Of a stretch of 64,000 nt of DNA, positions 33,880-43,186 are shown in pieces. Position numbers and translations under genes: made by a program. Every line of letters begins with the position of its first letter. Position 1 is the first letter of the stretch. Where the stretch lies: contig NZ_JBGGWA010000007.1 in assembly GCF_041321145.1 (NCBI RefSeq), forward strand, positions 1 to 64,000. Reading direction: 5' to 3'. Under the pieces are notes generated by a model. That model made no database searches, was not told the DNA's origin, and was given only the letters and a program-made list of their open reading frames with translations. Origin of the DNA: Paraburkholderia sp041321145. Lineage in GTDB: Bacteria; Pseudomonadota; Gammaproteobacteria; Burkholderiales; Burkholderiaceae.

Positions 33880-35489
33880 TGCGGCCCGTTCCTCTCATCG
33901 TATTGCAGACCGGCGAGCCGGCGTTGCCATTGACGGTACTGAAGCCTGTTTGGGCGGAAACGCTCCACACGGTGAATGGTATTCCTACTGCGAAGATCGT
34001 TTTGTCGGTGGCGGGGGATCCGTTGGGAACACTGCCATCGTGCGACGAGGACATTGCGCTGTGCAAACCGGGCAGGGCAGTGACAGTTCTGCTGATGGAA
34101 AATGGTGTGGAATCCTGCATTTTTCGCGGCGTGATCGTCCAGCAAACACTGAAAATGCGCCGCAGCCGGGTTGAACTCACGCTGCTATTGCGGCACAACC
34201 TGCAGAAATTGCTGAGCACACACCGTTCGCAAGTGTTCGAGCAGAAAAACGACGCCGCGATTGTCAGCAGCCTGCTGCTGGCGCAGGGGATTCCTTTGCT
34301 TGGTGCGGCCGGCATGGGCATCTTGCACGAGCAAATCGTCCAGTTTCGCTGCGCGGACTGGCATTTCATTCGTTGCCGGCTGGTTGCGAACGGTGTCTGG
34401 CTATTGCCCACTCCGGACGGCGTGTCGATTATGCCGCCTACGCTTTCTGCTGTCCCTGAACATACCTTGCGTCAACGTGCCTCTCTGAGCAATGAAGATG
34501 TGCTGATCGAAGAAAGCGACTGGTCATTTAGTGAGCTACGCCAGCCGGCGGAATTGACGGTGGCGAGCTGGAATGACGAGGCACAGACCAATGATATGGC
34601 GTTGGCAGCCGTGACGCCGCTCGGCACTCAGGCATTTGATTCGGCGACGGGTGAGCGGCTCGGTGCTACCCCATGGGAGTTCAATTACAGTACGCCGCTG
34701 GGTCTGGAAGAGACGGCTACGCTTGCCAAAAGCCTGCTCATGAATCTGCAGTCCGCGAGCGCGCGCGGCGAGTTTGTAGTTGAGGGCTCAACTCATTTCC
34801 AGCTAGGGCAGACCTTGGCGGTGGAGGATTTCGGTCTATCGTTTAATGGCCAGGGGATTATCACTGGCGTTGCTCAACGGATTCATAAGGAAGAGGGTTG
34901 GCGAACCACCTTGTCATTGGGAACCGACGACATTGTGGCCGATACGAAGACCATTCCGCGTGTGCACGGACTGCATATCGGCGTGGTTGCTTCATTCGTT
35001 AAAGACGTTAGCGGCATGAACCGTCTGAGGGTCAGCGTTCCTGTTTTGGGGGATGTCAATAACGTGCTTTGGGCGCGGTTTGCCAGTCCCTATGCCAGCA
35101 ACATGAGTGGGTTCTGTTTTTACCCGGAAATCGGTGATGAAGTGGTAGTCGGCTTCTTCGATGAGGATCCTTGTTACCCGGTGATTCTGGGTTCCATGCA
35201 CAACCCAATCAATCCGGCGCCGATCGAGCCGAGTCTGGAAAACAACAACAAGGCGCTCGTCATCAATCAGGATGACAAACAACTTCAGCTTTCCTTCGAC
35301 ACGTTGTCGATTTCGGCGCAGTTGACTGCAGCCGAGAATCAATTGACGCTGCAAGAGGGGGTGAAGCTGGAGGGTTCAGACACGCTAGTGGTCAAAGCGG
35401 CCAGTATTTCCATTGAAGGGGAAGAAACCACGATGTCCGGCAAGAGCGTGGTGAACATTACCGGCGCGCGGATCGACCTGTCCCATTGA
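33879..35489 (+). CDS. eCIS central spike, VgrG-like (Afp8-like)
   Basis: 536 aa, with AAAGGAGGG 14 nt upstream. It is a fusion of gpD (gp27)-like hub (about 1-330) and gp5-type OB-fold plus beta-helix spike: VHGLHIGVVASFVKDVSGMNRLRVSVPVLGDVNNVLWARFASPYASNMSGF, then EIGDEVVVGFFDEDPCYPVILGSMHNP and a C-terminal repetitive stretch (LQEGVKLEGSDTLVVKAASISIEGEETTMSGKSVVNI). The trimer forms the puncturing needle. No effector extension follows the spike; it ends GARIDLSH. The missing tssA-M set argues against a type VI VgrG. Confidence 0.9.
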   Translation: MRPVPLIVLQTGEPALPLTVLKPVWAETLHTVNGIPTAKIVLSVAGDPLGTLPSCDEDIALCKPGRAVTVLLMENGVESCIFRGVIVQQTLKMRRSRVELTLLLRHNLQKLLSTHRSQVFEQKNDAAIVSSLLLAQGIPLLGAAGMGILHEQIVQFRCADWHFIRCRLVANGVWLLPTPDGVSIMPPTLSAVPEHTLRQRASLSNEDVLIEESDWSFSELRQPAELTVASWNDEAQTNDMALAAVTPLGTQAFDSATGERLGATPWEFNYSTPLGLEETATLAKSLLMNLQSASARGEFVVEGSTHFQLGQTLAVEDFGLSFNGQGIITGVAQRIHKEEGWRTTLSLGTDDIVADTKTIPRVHGLHIGVVASFVKDVSGMNRLRVSVPVLGDVNNVLWARFASPYASNMSGFCFYPEIGDEVVVGFFDEDPCYPVILGSMHNPINPAPIEPSLENNNKALVINQDDKQLQLSFDTLSISAQLTAAENQLTLQEGVKLEGSDTLVVKAASISIEGEETTMSGKSVVNITGARIDLSH

Positions 35490-35528
35490 GCCAATAGCTA
35501 ACCGACTTCCGTGTTCCAAAGAGAGAAA

Positions 35529-35951
35529 ATGGCGAACGACATTCTGACGAAAATATTTGGCCGTGGCTGGACTTTCCCCCCCGCCTTCACGTTGGAAGAG
35601 GGCGTGGTGATGGCGGAAGGCGCGGAAGATGTGAATCAGAGCCTGCGCATATTGTTTAGTACTGAACCCGGCGAGCGCATCATGCGGGAGAACTACGGCT
35701 GCGCGCTGTACGACGTGATGTTTGAGAACATTAACAGCGATCTTACGGCTGAAGTTGAAACGCACGTCGTCGATTGCGTACTGCGTTATGAGCCGCGCGC
35801 CAATCTGACCAAAATACGCGTTTATCAGTCGTCTTCCGAGTCGAGCCAATTGCAGGTTGAAGTGACGTACTGTCTGCGGGGCAGTGAGATCGAGCAAAGA
35901 ATCTTCGGTTTGCTGGATGTGGGTGACCCTCTGGGAGGGCGTATAGCATGA
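35529..35951 (+). CDS. eCIS baseplate wedge, gp25-like (Afp9-like)
   Basis: 140 aa from ATG 35529; a GTG six codons upstream is less likely. gp25/lysozyme-like baseplate family: GWTFPPAFTLEEGVVMAEGAEDVNQSLRILFSTEPGERIMRENYGCALYDVMFENI, with the conserved GER ... G pattern. It forms the inner baseplate ring that triggers sheath contraction. Its stop overlaps the next start (ATGA). Confidence 0.88.
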   Translation: MANDILTKIFGRGWTFPPAFTLEEGVVMAEGAEDVNQSLRILFSTEPGERIMRENYGCALYDVMFENINSDLTAEVETHVVDCVLRYEPRANLTKIRVYQSSSESSQLQVEVTYCLRGSEIEQRIFGLLDVGDPLGGRIA

Positions 35952-36367
35952 CTTCCATGGTGGTGGTAGAAGGGGACGTCTTGGTGTTCGAACCCATGTT
36001 TGGTCAGCGCCAGTTGGTACTGGAAGAGCCGGCCATGATGCCAGGTAGCGGTGAGGCGACGATTGAACAGCGGCGCATCTGCATCGTAGGCGACGAAAAG
36101 CGCGTCCAATGGCAAGCCCAATACTTTATTCCTGGGTACACCCCTGGGATGGGCATTGTCAGCATCGAGACGTTGGATAGTAGCCAGATGGCGCCGTGTG
36201 TCACCAGCGGCGCGCCACTTATTCTGATGGGGCAACGGTTTGTGGCGCGGTTTACGCCAACAGTACCAGCCACTCTGAGCGCCCCGCCAAATACACCGGA
36301 CACTCTGGCTCCCAGTATGGGACGCGGACAATTCATGTCTCAGCAAACCTTGGTCAGTGCCGCCTGA
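35948..36367 (+). CDS. eCIS spike-tip protein, PAAR-like (Afp10-like)
   Basis: 139 aa. By position and pattern it is the tip protein that caps the spike: VEEGD-like VVVEGDVLVFEPMFGQRQLV, CIVGDEKRVQWQAQYFIPGYTPGMGIVSIE, CVTSGAPLILMGQRFVARFTPTVPA. It is short and carries no C-terminal toxin. The family match is weaker than for its neighbours, so the assignment rests partly on gene order between the gp25-like and gp6-like genes. Confidence 0.72.
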   Translation: MTSMVVVEGDVLVFEPMFGQRQLVLEEPAMMPGSGEATIEQRRICIVGDEKRVQWQAQYFIPGYTPGMGIVSIETLDSSQMAPCVTSGAPLILMGQRFVARFTPTVPATLSAPPNTPDTLAPSMGRGQFMSQQTLVSAA

Positions 36368-36396
36368 GCCGGGCATCAGAAAGTGCGAATGAGGCA

Positions 36397-36483
36397 ATGA
36401 GTCATGTGATGGAGCATCCGTGGATATCGATGCTGCTTTACGGGTTGAACCTATCGGTGTGGATTGAGAGGAAGTGCTCATGA
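36397..36483 (+). CDS. Possible 28-aa coupled leader peptide before the Afp11-like gene
   Basis: The 112-bp gap between the tip and baseplate genes is spanned in part by a 28-codon frame, MSHVMEHPWISMLLYGLNLS then VWIERKCS. Its stop overlaps the downstream ATG in the same ATGA fashion used elsewhere in the operon. GAATGAGG lies a few bases before its ATG. It has a short hydrophobic stretch. No homology is recognised, and it may be chance. Confidence 0.3.
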   Translation: MSHVMEHPWISMLLYGLNLSVWIERKCS

Positions 36484-39221
36484 CTGACCTGAGTGAATTG
36501 AAGAAGACGTTGGATGATCTGGCTCCCGGCAACGGATTTGTTCTGGATGGCAGATCCGATGAGTCGATATTGAATGCTGTTTATAGCTACGCAAAGCTTA
36601 TTCCCTTTGATAGCACGAATAGCGATGCGAGTTGGGCCGATCTACTTTTTATGGCGGGCAATTCGCCCGAGAAGCTGGCACAACTCCAGGGAAACAGCAA
36701 TCAGGCAGACGGAACACTTTTGCCGCATCAGGCCTTTCTCCTGGCATTCCTTAACTTACTAAAAACACCACGGGCGCTGCTTAATTATTTTCCCGCAGCG
36801 CACCGGGAGTTGTATTACCGTAGTTTGCTAGGCGTCAGTGAGCAAGGCGCCAGGCCAGACAGCGTAGCGCTATCGTTCGAGCTGAGCTCAGCAACCAAAG
36901 AGCGCTTCTTGCCGGCGGGAACACTATTTGACGGTGGACAGGACCGACACGGCGCCGCGGTGCGCTATGCATTGGATCAGTCACTGCTGGTCAACCAGGG
37001 AGTTTGGAGCGATCTGCGTTGGGTACAGCCGGGCATCAACCATACCCAACAGGCAGCCGCTCCCTACTCTCAGCAGAGTCGGCTCGCGTGGCCCCAATAC
37101 GGTCTGAGACTGTTCAATGCAGATTCGGGCGAGCAGGCAGTGATCACCGGCCGCATGGTAGCTGCTGCAACGTTGGCCATGCCTACCGGACTGCGCACCA
37201 TTCAGGTGACATTCGCCTCCGAAGTCGATCCGAGTAGCCTGACACTGGCGCAGGTAAGCGGTGGCGATAGCTGGCTCGATCTGACTATTCCTTCCGCTAA
37301 ATCCGGTGCAAACCTCACTTTTACGCTGTCGGCGGATGCGGATGCGATCAACCCGCCGCAGAATCTCGACGGCATCACGACGAGTACCCCGTTGCTGAAA
37401 TTGGGGCGCAGTGATGGCACTCAGTTGCCTGTAATCACAGGCTTGGTGGTGAGCGCATCCGGTAGCAGCGATGTGCACTACAGCACCGATAACGGCGTGG
37501 ACCGGCTCGATAACGTCAGCTATCCGTTCGGTACGCTGCCGGTAGTCGGCTCCGGCTTCAATCTGATGGCGCCCGGCTGGTGCAACCAGGCTGAATCCGT
37601 CACGTTGACGTTGACCCCGCAGTGGATTGGCTTGCCCGATGAGGGTTTCGCCAGCTGGTACGCGGGTTACGACGACGTGCCCGCGGACAATAAAGATTTC
37701 ACGGTGCAACCTTTGCTGGTTTCCGCTACCGGCAGCCAGCCGCTGCCGGGCGCGGATTCCACTACCACGCCGCAATCTCTGTTCAAGGCTGGAGCGGGCG
37801 CACCGGCGCCGGCGACGTTGACAATAGTTCTGCCGCCGTCGTTGCGCGCCCCGCTCAGCGATCGCGGCGATCCTTGCGATTGGCCGCAATGGTTGCGATT
37901 GGAGTTGAGCGGCCGGAATTTTGGGCATCAGGACTACCAGACTCTGGCAGGAACCAAGGCACTGAACCCGCCTTACACGCCGCAGATGAAAGCGCTCTCG
38001 GTGAGTTACACCGTGACAGCGAAGACAAGCGACATGACCCAATACCGGCTCACGCCTTTTGGCTACGCCGCCGACAATACGCCATTGGACGATTCGACCC
38101 AATCGCAACTCTATGTGGGTTTGACTGGCGGAGAGCCGGGTGAAACGTTGTCGTTGTATTGGCAATTGCGAAGTCCGCAGACATTGACGCCGAGTTGGCA
38201 ATATCTCAACCAGAACAACCAATGGACTTCATTGGATGGAAGCGTCGTGGACGGCACAGAGGGTTTGCTGGGCAGCGGCCTGTGGTCCGCTGTTTTACCT
38301 CATGATGCCGCCGCCGACGATGCTCCACAAATGCCCGCTGGCCGTTACTGGTTGCGTGCGCTGATGTCGCCACCTGCTGCTACGGGCGATACTGACGTGA
38401 GCGGCTATCCGTGGCTGAGTGGGATTGCGTCGAACAGCATGACCGCGACCCTGAATGCGCCAGACACCGTGGACGCCAGTCACTTTCTCCAGCCGCTGCC
38501 CGCCGGAACGATAACGCGTCCGGTCTCGGCGATTGCGGGTATCGCAAAGGTGGCGCAACCCTGGCCTTCAACGGGGGGGAAGCCAGCAGAAACACCGGCG
38601 CAATTCTTTAGACGCGTGGCGCAGCGCCTGTCTCATCGTGAAAGGGCCCTCACATGGCAAGACATGGCGTCGCTGCTGAAAGCCCGCTATGCAAGCGTGT
38701 TTGACGTCGCCATCCCGCCAGCGGACGTCGTCACCCGATTGCCGGCGCCGACTACACAGACACTGCTTGCGATTCCGGTGAACGCAAGAAAAGACAACCA
38801 GGATCCATTGCGTCCGAAGTTCAGTCAGGCTCATCTGCACGATATGGCGGCCTATCTGCAAACCTTGACCACAGTCTGGGCGTCCATTGTTCTGGTTAAT
38901 CCTAGTTACCGGAATGTAGCCATTGCATATGACGTCACATTTAAGGTCAACCCCGACTATGGCTACTGCAAGCTGCAAGAGCTGCTGGCATCGCATTACA
39001 TGCCTTGGGCGTGGGACCGTCAGAGTGGCGTGGTGCTTGGGAATACTCTGGATTACTACGGAATTATCGCGTGGATCCAGCAACAGACCTTTGTGAAGCA
39101 GGTAAACACGCTAACTCTCGATGGCGAAAAAAACTCGGTTCAGGGAGGGGAGCAGGAAGTACTGGTATTAACCTGGGCAGCACCGACACTGCATTCTTCC
39201 GAAAGGACAGAGCATGAGTAA
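36480..39221 (+). CDS. eCIS large baseplate protein, gp6/J-like (Afp11-like)
   Basis: 913 aa from ATG 36480, preceded by GAGAGGAAGTG; a GTG two codons earlier is also open. The C-terminal region has the baseplate-J pattern: FFRRVAQRLSHRERALTWQDMASLLKARYASVFDVAIPP, followed by a gpJ-like core and VNTLTLDG. A long central beta-rich insert (about 240-560) is rich in Thr/Ser/Pro and probably faces outwards. In Afp and PVC this protein with Afp12 forms the wedges linking hub to fibres. It overlaps the next gene by eight bases. Confidence 0.87.
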   Translation: MTDLSELKKTLDDLAPGNGFVLDGRSDESILNAVYSYAKLIPFDSTNSDASWADLLFMAGNSPEKLAQLQGNSNQADGTLLPHQAFLLAFLNLLKTPRALLNYFPAAHRELYYRSLLGVSEQGARPDSVALSFELSSATKERFLPAGTLFDGGQDRHGAAVRYALDQSLLVNQGVWSDLRWVQPGINHTQQAAAPYSQQSRLAWPQYGLRLFNADSGEQAVITGRMVAAATLAMPTGLRTIQVTFASEVDPSSLTLAQVSGGDSWLDLTIPSAKSGANLTFTLSADADAINPPQNLDGITTSTPLLKLGRSDGTQLPVITGLVVSASGSSDVHYSTDNGVDRLDNVSYPFGTLPVVGSGFNLMAPGWCNQAESVTLTLTPQWIGLPDEGFASWYAGYDDVPADNKDFTVQPLLVSATGSQPLPGADSTTTPQSLFKAGAGAPAPATLTIVLPPSLRAPLSDRGDPCDWPQWLRLELSGRNFGHQDYQTLAGTKALNPPYTPQMKALSVSYTVTAKTSDMTQYRLTPFGYAADNTPLDDSTQSQLYVGLTGGEPGETLSLYWQLRSPQTLTPSWQYLNQNNQWTSLDGSVVDGTEGLLGSGLWSAVLPHDAAADDAPQMPAGRYWLRALMSPPAATGDTDVSGYPWLSGIASNSMTATLNAPDTVDASHFLQPLPAGTITRPVSAIAGIAKVAQPWPSTGGKPAETPAQFFRRVAQRLSHRERALTWQDMASLLKARYASVFDVAIPPADVVTRLPAPTTQTLLAIPVNARKDNQDPLRPKFSQAHLHDMAAYLQTLTTVWASIVLVNPSYRNVAIAYDVTFKVNPDYGYCKLQELLASHYMPWAWDRQSGVVLGNTLDYYGIIAWIQQQTFVKQVNTLTLDGEKNSVQGGEQEVLVLTWAAPTLHSSERTEHE

Positions 39222-42039
39222 TTCCACCAAATTGCTGCCGATCGTCCGGGACAGCATCTATTTCGATACGCTGTTCGCTCAGGCAAAACAGGCGATTGCG
39301 ACTTATGCTGGCCAAACGTGGACGGACACGGGTGAGCATGACCCAGGCGTCACGTTCATGGAAGGGTTCAGCTACAGCGTTTCGGATCTGGCCTACCGCA
39401 ACACGCTACCGTTGACTGATTTGCTGACGCCGCCGGTCGCCGATCAAGTGCCAGGTGACGGCATCTTTCCGGCCGATTTTGGCCCGCAAGCGGCGCTGAC
39501 GAGTGGGCCAATCACTATTGATGACTATCGCAGGGCGTTGCTCGATCTTACCGATAGCGAGGGTAGCTATTATCTGTTTCGAAATGTGCGGTTGGTGCCG
39601 CTGAATCCGAGTGACTACAACTACTACTATGACACCGATGCCAGAGAATTCAGCTTCCAGAAACCGACGCCAATAGATGGTTCGGTGCCTGTTTCATATG
39701 GTTTGCGGGGTAACTACGCACTCTATCTCGAGCCGTCGCGTGATTCGTCAAAAAGCGATCCGGAGGCGCAATCGGCATTAGCGGATTTTCTAGCCAATAA
39801 TCGCAATCTGGGAGAGGCGATTAGCCAAACCATATGGGTCCAGCCCACTGCACTTTACCTCAGTTTGACGGTTGAACTGGAGGATGACGCGCAAGATATT
39901 GCCGGAATTATGGCTAATATTTACACGGCGACTGACGACTATATTTCTCCCAAGGCGCGGCGCTACCTGGCAGGCGATCTTTCTGCTCAGGGAGTGAGCA
40001 ACGAGGATATTTATCAAGGACCGAACCTGGAGCATGGTTGGATTACTGAATTACCGCCTGATGTCGAATATAGTAAAACTTACAAGATTGTTGTCGATCT
40101 AAGTCATTTGCCAAATGTGCTTCTTGAAATTGATGGTATAAAAAGCGTTCAGTCTTATAGCTATTGGTTGTACGCGCCCGTTAACAACGCGGCCGCATAT
40201 TCCCCACTGCTGTGGTGGAACGATCCCATTGAAATCATGCTGGATCCTACCCACAACAGCGTGATCCTGATTACCGCCGGCGGTCAACATGTGACGGCTA
40301 CCGTGGCTGATATTGAGGCCAGGCTAACCCCTACGCCAGTATTAACTGCTCCGCCGGTTGTGCTGCCGTACGGGCGTAGCCGTGATATCGCACAATATCA
40401 TCCAGTGAGCGACAAGTTCCCTCCTTGCTATGGCTTGCAGCAGCTCCCACCCGCAGGTGTACAGCCACAGCTATATCAGTTCTTATTACCATTCGAACAG
40501 ATGATGGCCAACGGCTGTCGGCAATTGGCGATGCTGCCGCAGCTACTATCTTTCAAGCGCAGCGGCGACACGGTATGGGGCGAACAGTGGCCCTATGCAT
40601 CGGGAAGTATTGGAGATCAGGTGCATGCCGGTTATTCAGATGTGTTGATAGAGCAAATAAATGCCAACGCAAATGATTACGATCATGAACTGGCAATTCT
40701 TAATTATCTGCTGGGCTATTTCGGCACTCAGCGGGCCTCCCGCATGCTGGAAACCTCTTCAGACGAGTTTCTGACTGTGGAGCAAAATTATCTAGGGAAA
40801 ATTACAAATTTAGCCTTTCACCGGGATAACATTCGTATCGACCAGGTCTCGGCGCTGCAAAAGCGTATCGCCGCCCGATTGGGATTTGGTTCCGACCTGT
40901 TTGCCGATGACGTGGATATGGGGCGGCTACCTTTTTATCTGATTGAGCATCGCGCATTGCTGCCGGAAAAACCCTCATCGCAATACGACAGCCCAATCTA
41001 TCCGGCCGCAGTAACGATAACAGACGAAACTACGCTTACGGTAACGCAGAAAGACACACCTTCTCTAGATGAGCTGCGGGTTGGGCAATTGGTTGATTTT
41101 GTACTGGTGGGCGGACTGGGCATAACCAATGATACGAATGACTATACCCTCCAGGGGTTGATCGTCGATCAGGTGAATGCTAGTGCAAAAACATTTTCTC
41201 TGGATATCGAGCAAAATCCGCAGCTCGCGCTCTATCAGGATCAGATTGTCGAGGCGGCAACCAAGGGATCTTTATATTGGAGAAATTGTAAAATCTGGTT
41301 GCAGGATATCCAATATCCATTGGATTATGCTGCTGATCAGACTGGGGCGGCAACGAACGGGAAAATATTAACTATTCCGCCTGTTTCTCCATTCCCGGCA
41401 TTAGTGAAACAGAATGACGTCCTCGTGATCAGAGCGATCCAGGAGCCCGGTGTCGGCAATTCGGATTGGTCATTGAGAGTGATCGTAAAAGATGTCGATG
41501 ATATTGCGGGAACCCTCGCTGTCACGCTGGCGGATGGAGAAGTGAATAGTTACCCAGCCAACGCGGATGTTGGTAATTACTATTGGTACGATCAGAACAA
41601 CATTGATCGCTTCTCGTTTGTCGTGAGTGTGGCGTTGAATAAGGCGATTTTTCCTCAGGATGGCGATCCCTACGCCACCGAGTTGTGGATCAAACAATGC
41701 GTGCAAGCGGAGATCCCGGCCCACGTTTCCATTGTGATTCACTGGTTAGATGACGCGAGTTCAAGCGCTTCCAACTACTTCTCATTTCAGAGTTTTGCTC
41801 AAAGCTATGCGAGCTGGCAGCAAACCGACACGGCGCCGAGTGCCGCCACTTATCAGCTGCTCTGGATGCTTTCGTTAGGCCGCCTGCCGGCGCGCTTGAC
41901 TGGTATTGGCACGATGATTGTCGCCAGCGACAAACAGCGTACTGATGTTGTTGGTGCCGATGGAGATCAATGGAATATCAATGTAATTGTTGAAGATAGT
42001 CTGTTCTTCGTGCCAAGGGCCTATGCACCGTCGGCATAG
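39214..42039 (+). CDS. eCIS large baseplate/wedge protein (Afp12-like)
   Basis: 941 aa. N-terminal IVRDSIYFDTLFAQAKQAIATYAGQTWTDTGEHDPGVTFMEGFSYSVSDLAYRNTLPLTDLL is characteristic of Afp12/gp6-related wedge proteins. A long mixed alpha/beta body follows with no membrane segment. The start overlaps the Afp11-like stop, suggesting coupled synthesis of the two wedge partners. The second half, from about 40.0 kb, is clearly AT-richer than the preceding genes. Confidence 0.85.
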   Translation: MSNSTKLLPIVRDSIYFDTLFAQAKQAIATYAGQTWTDTGEHDPGVTFMEGFSYSVSDLAYRNTLPLTDLLTPPVADQVPGDGIFPADFGPQAALTSGPITIDDYRRALLDLTDSEGSYYLFRNVRLVPLNPSDYNYYYDTDAREFSFQKPTPIDGSVPVSYGLRGNYALYLEPSRDSSKSDPEAQSALADFLANNRNLGEAISQTIWVQPTALYLSLTVELEDDAQDIAGIMANIYTATDDYISPKARRYLAGDLSAQGVSNEDIYQGPNLEHGWITELPPDVEYSKTYKIVVDLSHLPNVLLEIDGIKSVQSYSYWLYAPVNNAAAYSPLLWWNDPIEIMLDPTHNSVILITAGGQHVTATVADIEARLTPTPVLTAPPVVLPYGRSRDIAQYHPVSDKFPPCYGLQQLPPAGVQPQLYQFLLPFEQMMANGCRQLAMLPQLLSFKRSGDTVWGEQWPYASGSIGDQVHAGYSDVLIEQINANANDYDHELAILNYLLGYFGTQRASRMLETSSDEFLTVEQNYLGKITNLAFHRDNIRIDQVSALQKRIAARLGFGSDLFADDVDMGRLPFYLIEHRALLPEKPSSQYDSPIYPAAVTITDETTLTVTQKDTPSLDELRVGQLVDFVLVGGLGITNDTNDYTLQGLIVDQVNASAKTFSLDIEQNPQLALYQDQIVEAATKGSLYWRNCKIWLQDIQYPLDYAADQTGAATNGKILTIPPVSPFPALVKQNDVLVIRAIQEPGVGNSDWSLRVIVKDVDDIAGTLAVTLADGEVNSYPANADVGNYYWYDQNNIDRFSFVVSVALNKAIFPQDGDPYATELWIKQCVQAEIPAHVSIVIHWLDDASSSASNYFSFQSFAQSYASWQQTDTAPSAATYQLLWMLSLGRLPARLTGIGTMIVASDKQRTDVVGADGDQWNINVIVEDSLFFVPRAYAPSA

Positions 42040-42124
42040 TTGTGATTTCTAGGTGCTGAAAGTGACTGTAGTTGCCAGTTTATTCGGCTTAACCGGTTTG
42101 ATAATTGATTTTCAGGAGCAGGCA

Positions 42125-43132
42125 ATGACCAAAAAAAAGGTACCCACTTCATCGACCGGGGAAAAAAGCATTACCTTGGCAGCAACTAAAAAAACATCTC
42201 GTGCAATCTTGGGGAAAGACACTGCGCCGAACGAGCTGAGCGATGCGTTGTCTACCACCGTTACAACGGTGACCACTGCGGATCTTAAAAGCCAATTTGC
42301 CGCCGGCAGCATTCCGCTGTCCACCGATTTCAGCAATCTGATTGACATCGCGGAGTGCGGGCGTCGGGCAGTCGGGCAAAGCGCGGATCAGACGGATAAT
42401 ACTGTGGGGGCGGGACTGGCACTGGCAGCTGATACTGATACGGCTAACAAGGGTAAGTTGTCGGTCAAGGCGGCCAATGGTATTGGAAGTGATGGCACTG
42501 GAGTGTATGTAAAATCAGCAAGAGGTATTTCTGTTAATAGTGATGGTGTGAATGTTAACACCGGGAATGGCCTTACCATTGATTCTAAAAATTGTGTCAT
42601 TGTTGATCCTGCGACGGTACTCCCGAAGGGAATGATCATGATGTATAGCCCTCCGTCCGGTGTAACGGCGATTCCGGCTGGTTGGGCATTATGTGATGGC
42701 ACTAACGGTACTCCGAATCTGGTTGATCGATTTATCCTGGCTGGAAGTTTGAGCAACGTTGGCGGTAAAACGAGCACGGCAATGTCGGGGTCGAATATCG
42801 CGAGCAAGTCATTCTCTGCTGTATCTGATAAGGGAAATTTAAATGTGTCGGCTGGTCTGGATGAAACGACCCTGACGATAGATCAAATTCCGTCTCATGC
42901 TCATGAAATTACAGATGGAATACATCGTTTGTATAGTAGTGGCAGTTTTATGTCGCAAGGGCAGTACGGTAATCAGCCTCCTACTATTTCTGGTGGCTCA
43001 AAATTCGTTGCCTCCGCTATCGGTGGCGGGAAGGGGCATACTCATGGCATACATATTAATAACCAGGAACACACTCACGCAACACCGATAACTCCACCAT
43101 ATTATATTCTGGCGTTTATCATGAAGACTTGA
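42125..43132 (+). CDS. eCIS tail fibre with phage collar domain (Afp13-like)
   Basis: 335 aa from ATG 42125 (CAGGAG upstream); the frame is open 24 codons earlier. The N-terminus (about 55-95: LKSQFAAGSIPLSTDFSNLIDIAECGRRAVG) is the baseplate-anchoring segment seen in eCIS and R-type fibres. A short beta-repeat follows (GIGSDGTGVYVKSARGISVNSDGVNV). Then comes a phage tail-collar domain (GWALCDGTNGTPNLVDRF) and a tip with HxH motifs (SHAHEI, GHTHGIH, EHTHAT) ending TPPYYILAFIMKT, as in fibre tips that bind metal. It is the only fibre in the window, so it sets target specificity. Confidence 0.86.
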   Translation: MTKKKVPTSSTGEKSITLAATKKTSRAILGKDTAPNELSDALSTTVTTVTTADLKSQFAAGSIPLSTDFSNLIDIAECGRRAVGQSADQTDNTVGAGLALAADTDTANKGKLSVKAANGIGSDGTGVYVKSARGISVNSDGVNVNTGNGLTIDSKNCVIVDPATVLPKGMIMMYSPPSGVTAIPAGWALCDGTNGTPNLVDRFILAGSLSNVGGKTSTAMSGSNIASKSFSAVSDKGNLNVSAGLDETTLTIDQIPSHAHEITDGIHRLYSSGSFMSQGQYGNQPPTISGGSKFVASAIGGGKGHTHGIHINNQEHTHATPITPPYYILAFIMKT

Positions 43133-43186
43133 TGGTGGCCGGCGCAAGAATCCTGCGGCAGTATTTAATTTGTCGGTGGTTGGGCT

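Noticed and set aside
33879..35489. VgrG-like spike taken as a type VI secretion gene
   Set aside because: No TssB/C/F/G/J/K/L/M genes are present; the AAA ATPase, DUF4255 cap, DUF5908 and three sheaths place it in an Afp/PVC-type eCIS.
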